Origin: JAVZLH01 sp049700435
Lineage (GTDB): Archaea > Thermoproteota > Bathyarchaeia > Bathyarchaeales > Bathycorpusculaceae
Assembly: GCA_049700435.1 (NCBI GenBank)
Contig: JBNAVK010000034.1
Location: 1 to 15,992 of the forward strand
Direction of reading: 5' to 3'
Length of the DNA: 15,992 nucleotides
In this document: positions 7,074 to 14,279 of the stretch, in pieces
Position numbering within the stretch: position 1 is the first letter of the stretch
Layout of the letters: every line of letters starts with the position of its first letter
Notes under the pieces: generated by a model
What the model was told of the DNA's origin: nothing
Seen by the model: only the letters and a program-made list of their open reading frames with translations
Database searches by the model: none
Position numbers and translations under genes: made by a program

Positions 7074-8072
7074 TCACTTTCTTCTATCAATTATGTCTAG
7101 GGCTTCTGGGCCTGTGCCAATAAGCACAACTGGTGCGCCAGTTCGTTTTTCAATTTCTGTTATAAACTGCTTCGCCTCGTTTGGAAGTTCCTCGTATTTT
7201 CTTGCGCTTCGACTCTGCGGAAATACGCTGTCAAGCTTTGTCAAAGCGGCTTGCGTTGCACCATTTATTTTAACGGCTTTCTTTGCGATTTCAAAGTTGA
7301 ATGGGGCAGAGCGCCTGTCACGTCCGGTTCCAGCGGCTGTTTCAAACCAACCTCTTTTTATAGCCTCTTCCTTTGTTAACTCTCCGGGCATCGGTCCAGC
7401 ACCAACGCGGGTCATGAATGACTTGAAGACTATTAGGACCTCGTCAACTCTTGTTGGGCCTACGCCGACCTCGGAGCATATGGCAGATGCGCTTGTGTCT
7501 CTACCCGTTACATAAGGGTAGGTTCCGTGGAAAAGTGAGAGCATGAAGCCTTGTGTCCCTTCCAATATGACGTTTTTTCCAACGTCTAGTCCATCGTTGA
7601 CTTCTAATGCAACATCTGTTAAGTAAGGCTTTAACTCTGGGATGTCTCTTGCGAGTTTTGCTGTTCTGCGTACTCGTTCCTCAATTGCTGGTCCCACACC
7701 CCACCCCGTCGTGCCTATTCCCTTTAGGTGAGCGCTTGACTTATCTTGAATGGAGTGTTTCTCCTCTATTATGGAGGCTTGCTGGTCTACTCCTATACGG
7801 TTTTTAACGTTTGTAGCCTCAACTTCCTCCAAGAATTTTGCAACGTGAACGTTCGCTCCAGCACCAATCAGTAAGCGGCATTTATCATAAACAAAGGCTG
7901 CTGGAACCATGTGTAAAGCATAGCGTTTGCCCTCAAGCCAAACAGTGTGGGCTGCATTAACAGAACCCGTTCTCACACAAAAGTCGGGTTTATCTTTTAG
8001 CGCTAGGTAGGAGATTATTTTTCCTTTGCCCTCGTCTCCCCAGAAGGCTCCAACTATAACCGTGCAGGGCAT
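7074..8072 (-). CDS. purA: Adenylosuccinate synthetase, short archaeal form
   Basis: PurA joins IMP and aspartate using GTP to make adenylosuccinate, the first step from IMP to AMP. The 332 residues match the compact archaeal form, about 100 shorter than bacterial enzymes. The GTP/IMP loop GDEGKGK is at 12-18 with catalytic Asp13. His42 lies in NAAHT, where the family normally reads NAGHT. GTTGWGVGPA, EGTQGFMLSLFHGTYPYVT, GRD and AGTGRDRR follow in the expected order. The ATG at 8072 has GGTGA 5 nt upstream; a GTG at 8081 would overlap that site. A TATA-like TTTTAAATAA on the minus strand (8105-8114) gives purA its own promoter within the end of the preceding gene. All catalytic parts look intact. 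Confidence 0.96.
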   Translation of the reverse strand: MPCTVIVGAFWGDEGKGKIISYLALKDKPDFCVRTGSVNAAHTVWLEGKRYALHMVPAAFVYDKCRLLIGAGANVHVAKFLEEVEATNVKNRIGVDQQASIIEEKHSIQDKSSAHLKGIGTTGWGVGPAIEERVRRTAKLARDIPELKPYLTDVALEVNDGLDVGKNVILEGTQGFMLSLFHGTYPYVTGRDTSASAICSEVGVGPTRVDEVLIVFKSFMTRVGAGPMPGELTKEEAIKRGWFETAAGTGRDRRSAPFNFEIAKKAVKINGATQAALTKLDSVFPQSRSARKYEELPNEAKQFITEIEKRTGAPVVLIGTGPEALDIIDRRK

Positions 8073-8103
8073 TATGGTCACCTTTGAGAAAGTTCGCTGG
8101 GCA

Positions 8104-8520
8104 TTATTTAAAATTGTTTGACAACTTCATGTGAAGCCTACGTTCCGCGGCTTCTTCGTCTATCTTATGCAACAAACGTGTTAATTCTATGCTTTTTCTT
8201 TTCAATTCTCTCTTCGAAACGGTGTTGTTCATTGGACAAAGGTCGTCAACAACTGTTCCCTCTCCTTCACTGTATATTACTGGGTAGATTCGGCATCCTA
8301 AAGGCCTATAGTTGTAAACTTTACATCGTTCCTTTTGAGGGTTGTAGAAAACGCAGTATCCACGATTGTTTCGAAGTTTGGCGAAGCCTTTCTTATCATA
8401 GCGCACAAACTCTTCTCGGTTATAACCTACTTTTTCTAAACGCTTGATATCTGCTTCGGAAAGAAGCATTTCAGTTTCTCTGCAACATATTCCGCAATGT
8501 GAACAACGCATAAGTAACAT
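8104..8520 (-). CDS. YkgJ-family Cys-cluster protein (putative Fe-S or zinc binding)
   Basis: This 138-residue protein has the CxxCxxCC signature at its N-terminus (Cys6, 9, 12, 13) and further cysteines at 56, 66, 76 and 95. The YCVFYN, CKVYNYRPLGCRIYP and DLCP contexts are characteristic of the YkgJ/UPF0153 family. Members are thought to bind a metal or iron-sulfur cluster; their biochemical role is mostly unknown. The ATG at 8520 has no obvious Shine-Dalgarno. A TATA-like ATTATAATAATAT (about 8533-8545) lies at a distance that fits a leaderless message, and the ATG at 8511 is an equally good start. It lies 41 bp after the small Sm-like gene and 31 bp before purA, all on the minus strand. 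Confidence 0.88.
   Translation of the reverse strand: MLLMRCSHCGICCRETEMLLSEADIKRLEKVGYNREEFVRYDKKGFAKLRNNRGYCVFYNPQKERCKVYNYRPLGCRIYPVIYSEGEGTVVDDLCPMNNTVSKRELKRKSIELTRLLHKIDEEAAERRLHMKLSNNFK
8105..8114 (-). promoter_or_regulatory. TATA-like box for purA
   Basis: TTTTAAATAA on the minus strand is centred near 8109, placing a start site near 8083, about 11 nt before the purA ATG. It overlaps the 3' end of the upstream Cys-cluster gene. Inferred from sequence and spacing. Confidence 0.45.
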
Positions 8521-8561
8521 TCAACTATGTTCCATATTATTATAATTGTGTTGTTTGATGG

Positions 8562-8804
8562 TTAATCACTGGCTTGGATAAAATTCAAGTTTATCAGCTC
8601 AGCCCAAGCTATGCTTTTCAGCGGTATCCGTAAGGTTTTCTTGCTCTCCCCATATGGAATGCACTCCACAAGCCTTCTCCGTCCAAAATCGTCTTCGCAA
8701 ATCCCAGTTAATTGAACATTCACTATTACTGAACCGTCCTTCAAATGAAGGTTCACATTCCTCCTCAAAAGGGACTTAGCCATGTTTAAACTAAATTTTT
8801 CCAT
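8562..8804 (-). CDS. Small conserved-looking protein, possible Sm-like beta-barrel
   Basis: The protein has 80 residues from the ATG at 8804. After a short helical start, the region about 15-75 alternates in a strand-turn pattern. A NVNLHLKDGS segment resembles Sm motif 1, and a later basic/hydrophobic stretch ends IPLKSIAWAEL. That suggests a small beta-barrel of the Sm/Lsm or SH3 type, but the classical Sm glycine and motif 2 are not clear, so this is tentative. GGTGA 7 nt before the ATG decides the start over the TTG at 8822. That GGTGA overlaps the stop codon of the 45-residue gene upstream, so the two are likely cotranscribed and translationally coupled. I would not assign RNA binding from sequence alone. 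Confidence 0.75.
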   Translation of the reverse strand: MEKFSLNMAKSLLRRNVNLHLKDGSVIVNVQLTGICEDDFGRRRLVECIPYGESKKTLRIPLKSIAWAELINLNFIQASD

Positions 8805-8811
8805 GAGCTTT

Positions 8812-8949
8812 TCACCACTCAATATCTTTATCGACTATTTTGCTCCAGCATCGCCTGCAAATTGGCAGTTTCTCTCCCTTGTAAAGAATGTAAACTCCAA
8901 TATCATCGTTCTTACATTTGTTGTCCCAAGGATTTCTACAATGCTCCAA
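8812..8949 (-). CDS. 45-residue Cys-pair (zinc-ribbon-like) mini-protein
   Basis: This is a very short gene: TTG at 8949, stop TGA at 8812-8814. The product has Cys4 and Cys12 (HCRNPWDNKC) and later Cys31 and Cys34 (PICRRC), followed by a charged tail ending DIEW. Two cysteine pairs separated by a short beta-like segment (VYILYKGEKLP) are typical of a single zinc ribbon. GGAGGT at 8958-8963 lies 8 nt before the TTG, an excellent ribosome binding site. The stop codon overlaps the GGTGA of the next gene, only 7 nt from its ATG. These signals make it a real gene although it is short. The function is unknown; partnership with the following small protein is inferred. Confidence 0.78.
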   Translation of the reverse strand: MEHCRNPWDNKCKNDDIGVYILYKGEKLPICRRCWSKIVDKDIEW

Positions 8950-9132
8950 TGTCGCGTACCTCCACTAACGGATGCAATACTGCGCTCTGTCACCTCTGCT
9001 TTTAAAGGTCTCTGTGAATGAACATTCCTCTGCAGTTGAGAGAGGTGAGTTAAAGTGAAAGTCAACGGTCTTAAGAACTAAAAAGGTGAGTGTTTAGCCA
9101 TTCAATGAATTCTTCTTGAAGTTTAACGGCGG

Positions 9133-9672
9133 TTAAATGTAGATTATTTCAGGCACTATTTTGTCTTTTGTTATTCTCAGCAAAGCCACTGAGGGTTTAG
9201 TTACAAAAGGTGGCAACGGGTTTGTCGGACTTCCAGGGTTTATATATAGTATGTTTTCTTCCCATTTTATGTTCGAGTTATGCGTATGCCCATAAACAAA
9301 CACGTTAAAGCCGTTTTGTTTGGCGAGTTCACGCATCTTACCCATCCCAAAAAGTGTTCCCGGGTCATGCATAACCCCGATTTTCCATTCAAAAACTTTT
9401 AAGGTGTTGATTTTCGGCAGTTTCCCTCGGATTTCTGGGCCGTCCATGTTCCCATAAACAGCTAAAACTGGCGCAAGCTGCTCTAACTCGTCTATTACTG
9501 ACAACTGCACCAAATCTCCGGCGTGAACTATGTAGTCTACTTTCTCAAAGACTTCCAAAACCCTTTTTGGAATGTTTTTGGCTCTTGAAGGCACATGCGT
9601 GTCAGAAATTAAGCCGATTATTTTTGTGGGACTTTCTTCTTGTATACGAGTTTGTGATTGTTGACTCATCAT
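9133..9672 (-). CDS. MJ0936/YfcE-like metallophosphoesterase
   Basis: This is a cytoplasmic phosphodiesterase of the MJ0936/YfcE family, two-metal enzymes acting on phosphodiester bonds, with physiological substrate generally unknown. The 179 residues carry every metal-ligand motif: SDTHVPSR (Asp24, His26), HAGDLV (Asp53), YGNMD (Asn75), MHDPG (His102) and YGHTHNS (His129, His131). The start is the ATG at 9672 because GAGG lies 7 nt upstream. The reading frame stays open to an ATG at 9753, but those extra 27 residues overlap the neighbouring gene and a TATA-like region, so I exclude them. It lies 58 bp from the end of the broken glycosylase gene. Confidence 0.93.
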   Translation of the reverse strand: MMSQQSQTRIQEESPTKIIGLISDTHVPSRAKNIPKRVLEVFEKVDYIVHAGDLVQLSVIDELEQLAPVLAVYGNMDGPEIRGKLPKINTLKVFEWKIGVMHDPGTLFGMGKMRELAKQNGFNVFVYGHTHNSNIKWEENILYINPGSPTNPLPPFVTKPSVALLRITKDKIVPEIIYI

Positions 9673-9705
9673 CGGGAATCCTCGGGTATCTTTTAGGGGA
9701 TTACT

Positions 9706-9719
9706 GAAATATAATTTTA
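9706..9719 (-). promoter_or_regulatory. TATA-like box for the phosphodiesterase gene
   Basis: On the minus strand TTAAAATTATATTT lies about 35-47 nt before the ATG at 9672, placing a start site near 9687 and leaving a short leader with the GAGG site. It is inferred. Confidence 0.45.
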
Positions 9720-9730
9720 AGCGTGGCGTG

Positions 9731-10310
9731 TTAGGAAACGAACTTGTTTCCATCGATAAAAAATCTTAATTTCTGTGGTAAATCGGCCTTAACGCCGATT
9801 CTGTGAGAGGAACGAATCTTTAAGTTTTCCTTTTCTCCATCCATTACAACCAATGTACTGTCTTCTTTCGCCACATCAATTCCATTCAAATCCTTTGCTA
9901 TAGCGAAAGCCTTAGTCAACTTTCCAGGACCGCTTGTCAAATCCCTCAAGCTGCTTACGTTTCTTCTTTTCTTCATGATTTCTATTCCTTGAATGGGCTC
10001 AACAGCCCTTATCAAAACAGCTCCAACGCCGCCTTTCACATGTGTGACTATGTTTAGAAGCCAGTTTCCATGAACCATGTAAATGAAAGTTTTTCCCCAC
10101 ATCCAAAAACATTAGTTCGTTGAAAGCTTTTCTTCCCCTGTAAGCTTTTGAGGCTGGGTCGTTTTCTCCATAATAGGCTTCTGTCTCAACTATCTTCCCA
10201 GACAAAACCTCAGAGCATAGTTTCCTCACTAAAATTTTTCCAAGCATTTCCTTGGCGACGATGGCCGGGTCTCTTTCATAAAATTCTTTTGGAAGCACCC
10301 TCAACAACAT
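9731..10310 (-). pseudogene. 3-methyladenine DNA glycosylase (AAG/MPG family), interrupted by a +1 frameshift
   Basis: The AAG family removes alkylated purines in base excision repair. The first reading frame (10310 down to about 10090) gives the start of the fold, including the catalytic-Glu context IVETEAYYGENDPAS and NELMFLDVG. The second frame (about 10090 to 9731) continues with KTFIYMVHGNWLLNIVT, GAVLIRAVEP and GPGKLTKAF. Both halves align with the family with no missing residues. The break is at the minus-strand run GGGGAAAAAC (10089-10098): four A instead of five would restore one ORF of about 190 residues. A sequencing or assembly slip in the homopolymer, a recent mutation, or programmed slippage are all possible. 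The position between the intact phosphodiesterase and Mth938-like genes looks normal. Confidence 0.88.
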
Positions 10311-10414
10311 TGCCCCGCATTTAAGTTTAATTACAACAACTCCGGTCGTAAAAGTTTTAGAATATTAACTGTTTTAAATTTCGGAATCACAATGATAGTT
10401 AAGGAAGGTCTAAA

Positions 10415-10762
10415 ATGATAGATTCTTACGAATTCGGTGTCATAATAATCAATGGAAGGAAATACACAAGGGATGTCATAGTCTTTCCAGAAAAGGTTGT
10501 TGACGGCTGGTGGAGAAGGGAAGGTCATGAACTTTGCCTTGAAGACCTTCAAGAATTCTTTAAATATGAACCAAAGCCCGAAGTGCTGGTCGTTGGAACG
10601 GGTTACTATGGGCTTGTGAGGATTTCATCCGAGGTGAAAAACGCTTTGCAATCTCAAGGTATTGAATTTAAGGCCCAACCAACTAAGGAAGCGTGTCAAA
10701 CATTTAACAAGTTTTTAAAATTGAATAGGCGGGTTGCCGGGGCTTTCCATCTCACATGCTAA
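10415..10762 (+). CDS. Mth938-like (DUF498/AAMDC family) protein
   Basis: The 115-residue protein covers the whole Mth938-like domain. It opens with a strand-rich start (SYEFGVIIINGRKY), continues with a conserved W-rich turn (DGWWRREGHEL), and has the family hallmark VLVVGTGYYGLVRIS in the middle, followed by TKEACQTFNKF near the end. Members occur in archaea, bacteria and as mitochondrial complex I assembly factor NDUFAF3. The archaeal role is not established. GGAAGG lies about 6 nt before the ATG at 10415, and a TATA-like TTTTAAATTT at about 10372-10381 would put the start site close to it. It is divergent from the broken glycosylase gene and lies 51 bp before the M20 peptidase gene. Confidence 0.9.
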   Translation: MIDSYEFGVIIINGRKYTRDVIVFPEKVVDGWWRREGHELCLEDLQEFFKYEPKPEVLVVGTGYYGLVRISSEVKNALQSQGIEFKAQPTKEACQTFNKFLKLNRRVAGAFHLTC

Positions 10763-10813
10763 GGAAGTTTTAAGTGGACTAACCGCCATTTCTAAGCATT
10801 AGGAGAGCCATAA

Positions 10814-12172
10814 ATGCCCGTTAAACTGTTTAAAGAAGTAGAGGAAGAAGTCACAAACTTGTTGGCTGATTTAATCCGTATAAACACGACAAACCCTCCG
10901 GGAAACGAAATTGAAGCAGCAAAATACTTGGCGAAAAACTTAGAGCAAGAAGGCTTCAAATGCGAACTTTTCGAGTCTGCACCTTCCAGAGGAAACATAA
11001 TCACCAGAATCCGGGGAACAGGCGAAAAACCAAGCTTACTTCTGCTATCACACTTGGATGTTGTGGCTGCCAACCCTAAAGAGTGGAGCGTAGACCCATT
11101 CGGCGGAGTGATTAAGGACGGTTTTATCTGGGGACGCGGCGCGCTTGACATGAAGAGTATGACGGCAATCGAAGTTATGGTTCTGAAGCTTTTGAAAAGA
11201 AACAACGTGAAATTAAAGGGCGACGTGATACTGGCGGCAACGGCTGACGAGGAAAAAGGCGGAGAAGCAGGCGCAGGATGGCTTGTTGCAAATCACCCAG
11301 AAAAAGTCCGTGCAGACTACGTAATAAATGAGGGCGGAGGATTAGCCATTCCCATTGGCGACAAAAACTTGTACACGATTAACACGGCTGAAAAAGGAAT
11401 TTTCTGGTTTAAGATTAAGGCTAAGGGCACACCCGGACACGGCTCAGTGCCGGGAGCCGCAGATAACGCTATAATGCGAATGAATACGGTTGTTGAGAAA
11501 CTGGGAAATTATAGGGCTAAGATAACTCTCGTTCCGACGGTGAGGTATTTTTTAAGCGAGGTCGCCAAGGAAAATAGGAATCTGCGAGATGGAATTTCTC
11601 TTTTGCTCAGCAACCCCGAAATGGGAGACCAAATACTGGATGCATTAGCCCAAACAGATAAGTACATGGCTGAAGAGCTCAGAGCAGGACTTAGAATGAC
11701 AATAACGCCGACAATGATTAAGGGCGGGGTTAAAGAAAACATAATTCCCTCAGAGTGCGAAGCTGTTTTTGATTGCAGAGTCCTTCCGGGGCAAACTCCA
11801 GCACAAGCAATGGAAGAGGTAAAAGGTTTGTTGAAGGATGTTGGCTTGGAAAAACTTGAGTTTGGAACTATTCAAGCTAATGACCCTTCAGAGTCGCCTA
11901 TAGACACGCCGCTTTACAAAATCGTCGTAGATGCCCTTAAAGAGTTTGAGCCGAACTGTGGCGTAGCCCCCATATTGCTCACTGGTGGAACAGACTCTCG
12001 CTTCTTTAGGAAGATGGGTGCTGTGTGTTATGGTTTTCAGCCTATGCGGGCGGATATGCCTTACGGCGAAATCTTGAAGACTGTGCATGGCATAGACGAG
12101 AGAATTTCCATAGAAAACCTTGTGTTTGGAACAAGCGTTCTCTACAATGTTGTTGAACATTTGATGACTTAA
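10814..12172 (+). CDS. M20-family metallopeptidase/deacylase (ArgE/DapE-like)
   Basis: This 452-residue enzyme has the two-zinc M20 architecture: a catalytic domain split by a dimerisation lid (about 200-330). The metal ligands and catalytic residues are visible: His80 with Asp82 in SHLDVV, bridging Asp112 in GRGALDMK, general base Glu146 and ligand Glu147 in ADEEKGG, Glu173 in NEGGG, and C-terminal His425 in KTVHGIDER. The lid contains the expected GTPGHGSVPG, and TGGTDSRFF precedes the last ligand. M20 enzymes hydrolyse amide bonds in acetylornithine, succinyl-diaminopimelate or small peptides. The sequence does not fix the substrate, and no arginine or lysine genes are adjacent. AGGAG lies about 10 nt before the ATG. 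Confidence 0.94.
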   Translation: MPVKLFKEVEEEVTNLLADLIRINTTNPPGNEIEAAKYLAKNLEQEGFKCELFESAPSRGNIITRIRGTGEKPSLLLLSHLDVVAANPKEWSVDPFGGVIKDGFIWGRGALDMKSMTAIEVMVLKLLKRNNVKLKGDVILAATADEEKGGEAGAGWLVANHPEKVRADYVINEGGGLAIPIGDKNLYTINTAEKGIFWFKIKAKGTPGHGSVPGAADNAIMRMNTVVEKLGNYRAKITLVPTVRYFLSEVAKENRNLRDGISLLLSNPEMGDQILDALAQTDKYMAEELRAGLRMTITPTMIKGGVKENIIPSECEAVFDCRVLPGQTPAQAMEEVKGLLKDVGLEKLEFGTIQANDPSESPIDTPLYKIVVDALKEFEPNCGVAPILLTGGTDSRFFRKMGAVCYGFQPMRADMPYGEILKTVHGIDERISIENLVFGTSVLYNVVEHLMT

Positions 12173-12231
12173 CGGCTGAATAAAAGGCATGTTATGGCTT
12201 ATTTACCAATTAATAGCGAATTTTCCGATGA

Positions 12232-12241
12232 ATTTATAAAT
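12232..12241 (+). promoter_or_regulatory. TATA box of the rpl14e - cbf5 - methyltransferase operon
   Basis: ATTTATAAAT is a near-ideal archaeal TATA box. It implies a start near 12264 and a leader of about 25 nt carrying the GAGGGG ribosome binding site before the eL14 ATG. It is the clearest promoter in the window. Confidence 0.6.
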
Positions 12242-12288
12242 ACCTCTTTTAGCCACATATACAACTACCATTAAAGAGGGGCTTTGGG

Positions 12289-12579
12289 ATGCCAGCAATA
12301 GAAGTTGGCAGAGTATGTGTGAAACTCGCTGGAAGAGAGGCTGGAAGAAAATGCGTGATAGTTGACGTTATTGACAAAAATTTCGTTTTAGTAACTGGTC
12401 CCAAGGCTGTTACGGGAGTAAAACGAAGAAGGGTAAACATTAACCACCTAGAGCCTCTTCCAGAAAAAATCGAAATTAAACGGGGAGCATCCGATGAAGA
12501 AATAATGGAAACCCTAAAAAGCTCCGGCAAACTTGAGGAGATGGCGCAGGTAGTTAAACCCGCTTTGGCTGGAGTTTAA
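12289..12579 (+). CDS. rpl14e: Large ribosomal subunit protein eL14
   Basis: eL14 is a large-subunit protein shared by many archaea and eukaryotes. The 96-residue product has the KOW-like beta-barrel at the N-terminus (EVGRVCVKLAGREAGRKCVI) followed by VLVTGPKAVTGVKRRRVNINHLEPL, the recognisable family segment, and a short helical tail. GAGGGG about 7 nt before the ATG and the TATA box upstream support this start. It lies 48 bp before cbf5, a pairing repeated in many archaeal genomes, so the two are expected to be cotranscribed. The short gap contains a T6 tract (about 12598-12603) that might cause partial termination. Confidence 0.96.
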   Translation: MPAIEVGRVCVKLAGREAGRKCVIVDVIDKNFVLVTGPKAVTGVKRRRVNINHLEPLPEKIEIKRGASDEEIMETLKSSGKLEEMAQVVKPALAGV

Positions 12580-12627
12580 AGTTTATACTCTTAAACCCTT
12601 TTTTAATGTTGGAGAGCGTTACGAAAA

Positions 12628-13657
12628 ATGGCGAGAAGCGTTGCCCCTTGGGAAATAAAGCGTCAATTAATAGTGAAGGCTGAAGGCGAAACAGACCCAC
12701 GGTACGGACATAAACCAGAAGAAAGACAAGCAAAAGACTACATACGCTATGGCGTAATAAACCTAGACAAACCAGCAGGCCCAACAAGCCACGAGGTGGC
12801 CGCTTGGGTTAAGCGCATCCTAAAGCTGGAGCATGTCGGTCACGGTGGGACTCTAGAGGCTAACGCGTAGCCGGAGAAACCCAAACGTGACCGGTGTTTT
12901 GCCCATAACCCTAGAGGAATCTAGAAAAATCGTTCAAGCGCTTCTTTATAGTGGTAAAGAATACGTCTGCGTCATGAAGCTCCACGGAGACATGAATCAA
13001 GACAAGGTCAAGGCTGTACTCAGAGAGTTTGAGGACACAATCTACCAGAGACCACCCTTAAGAGCCTCTGTGAAGCGGCAGCTAAGGACGAGGAGAATCT
13101 ATTACCTAGATTTCCTCGAAATGGATGGGCGGAATGTTTTGTTTAAAGTTGGATGCGAAGGCGGCACATACATACGCAAACTCTGTTACGACATTGGCGA
13201 AGTTTTAGGTTGCGGAGCGCACATGCAAGAACTGCGGAGAACACGAGCTGGACCCTTCGTTGAAAACAGCGGAGACTTTGTGACTTTGCATGATGTGGCT
13301 TACTGGTTTGCAGAATGGCAGGAGCAAAAAAACGACGAATTTCTGAAAAAGATTATCCAGCCCATGGAAAATGCTTTGGCTCTTGTTCCTAAAATTTACA
13401 TTAGAGACTCAGCAGTGGATGCAATATGCCACGGAGCTAACCTAACCGCCCCTGGGGTGCTTTCTCTAGAAACTGAAATAGAGAAGAACTCGCTGGTGGC
13501 GATTTTAACTTTAAAAGGTGAGGCGGTAGCCCTAGCCAAAGCCTCAGTTTCCACAAAAGAAATTTTGGATATGGAACATGGCGTGGTGGCTGAGACAAAA
13601 AGGGTGCTTATGCCAAGAGGCACATACCCTAAACGTTGGAAAAGTGGCGAAGCTTGA
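12628..13657 (+). CDS. cbf5: Cbf5 rRNA/tRNA pseudouridine synthase, gene interrupted by a 22-nt intron
   Basis: Cbf5 is the catalytic subunit of box H/ACA ribonucleoproteins, which pseudouridylate rRNA, and can also modify tRNA U55. The unspliced frame stops at 12868-12870, right at the catalytic motif. Joining 12628-12856 to 12879-13657 gives 335 residues, normal for archaeal Cbf5, and creates GHGGTLDPNVTGVLP with catalytic Asp77 in the split codon G|AC. The catalytic TruB-type domain spans about 40-230, including DKPAGPTSHEV and GGTYIRKLCYDIG; a C-terminal PUA domain is at about 247-326 (MPRGTYPKRW end). The removed segment has a bulge-helix-bulge fold, the substrate of the archaeal tRNA splicing endonuclease. 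Introns in cbf5 are known from crenarchaea. The next gene starts immediately at the stop codon. Confidence 0.95.
12857..12878 (+). other. Putative archaeal mRNA mini-intron in cbf5 with bulge-helix-bulge motif
   Basis: The 22-nt segment forms a hairpin, GGCTA (12858-12862) with TAGCC (12868-12872), loop ACGCG. Around it, CTCT (12851-12854) in exon 1 pairs with GGAG (12873-12876) in the intron as a 4-bp central helix with one T-G pair. The 3-nt bulges AGA (12855-12857) and AAA (12877-12879) flank it. Cutting after the second base of each bulge releases 12857-12878 and restores the reading frame. An outer helix of exon bases TGGG (12846-12849)/CCCA (12880-12883) and CGGTCACG (12837-12844)/CGTGACCG (12886-12893) closes it. 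A12850 is unpaired opposite the 3' bulge. Confidence 0.9.
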
Positions 13658-14275
13658 ATGCAAGGCAAAAGTGAAGATGTAAACCACTATTTTGCAGAAC
13701 ACCCAAAATCCAAGCCTAGAATGAGAATTATCCAAACAAATCTCCGCGGGAGAACCTTTAAATTTATCACGTCCCCCGGTGTTTTCTCCAAAAAGCGCAT
13801 AGATTTAGGTACGAGAGTGTTAATAGAGTCCATGCTTCTCCCAGACGAAGGCCTTCTTTTGGATTTAGGTTGCGGTTATGGCGCTGTTGGCATTGTAGCC
13901 GCTGCCCTTAATCCTAAACTGTGTGTGATAATGGTTGACGTTAACGAAAGGGCTATTTGGCTTGCAAAACGAAACATCCAATTAAACAACATATACAATG
14001 CAGAAGTCAGGAAAGGCAGCCTTTACGAACCCGTAGAAGGGTTTGCTTTTAACGCTATCCTTTCTAATCCTCCGGTGAGTGCTGGAATGGAAACTATGAA
14101 GGCTATAATAGCTGAGGCGCCAAGGCACATGGCAAATAAAGCTAACTTGCAAATGGTTGTGAGGTCAAAAATTTGGGGGAAGCGTCTCCGCACATTTTTC
14201 GAGGAAAGCTTTGGGAATGTAGGAATTCTAGCCATAAAAAGCGGTTACCGAGTTTTAATCGCAGAGAAGCATTAA
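13658..14275 (+). CDS. Class I SAM-dependent methyltransferase, RsmC-like (small MTS domain)
   Basis: The 205-residue protein begins with HYFAEHPKSKP and a TSPGVFSKKRIDLGT segment typical of the RsmC/MJ0882-type group, then the SAM-binding motif I LDLGCGYGAVGI (68-79). The acidic ribose-binding VDVNERA follows (Asp94). NPPV at 137-140 is the catalytic NPP(Y/F) motif of N-methyltransferases acting on base amino groups. RsmC relatives methylate guanine N2 in 16S rRNA. An rRNA or tRNA target is inferred here from family and from the position directly after eL14 and Cbf5. The ATG follows the cbf5 stop with no spacing, so translational coupling is likely. The exact substrate is not shown by the sequence. 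Confidence 0.92.
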   Translation: MQGKSEDVNHYFAEHPKSKPRMRIIQTNLRGRTFKFITSPGVFSKKRIDLGTRVLIESMLLPDEGLLLDLGCGYGAVGIVAAALNPKLCVIMVDVNERAIWLAKRNIQLNNIYNAEVRKGSLYEPVEGFAFNAILSNPPVSAGMETMKAIIAEAPRHMANKANLQMVVRSKIWGKRLRTFFEESFGNVGILAIKSGYRVLIAEKH

Positions 14276-14279
14276 ATTC

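Noticed and set aside
8835..9065. Minus-strand ORF of 76 codons overlapping the 45-residue gene
   Set aside because: Its residue pattern is not protein-like, and the overlapping frame has a proper RBS, cysteine pairs and coupling to the next gene.
8950..9132. A small RNA or further mini-gene between the 45-residue gene and the phosphodiesterase gene
   Set aside because: AGGTGAGT occurs twice on the plus strand (about 9042 and 9085), but no ORF follows either copy and no C/D-box or hairpin structure is convincing.
10040..10110. An intron explaining the glycosylase frameshift
   Set aside because: Both halves align to the family with no inserted residues; only one base is extra and no bulge-helix-bulge is visible.
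12887..13657. A separate gene starting at GTG 12887, encoding the second half of Cbf5
   Set aside because: It has no ribosome binding site and starts in the middle of the catalytic motif. The 22-nt intron with its bulge-helix-bulge fold explains the break better.
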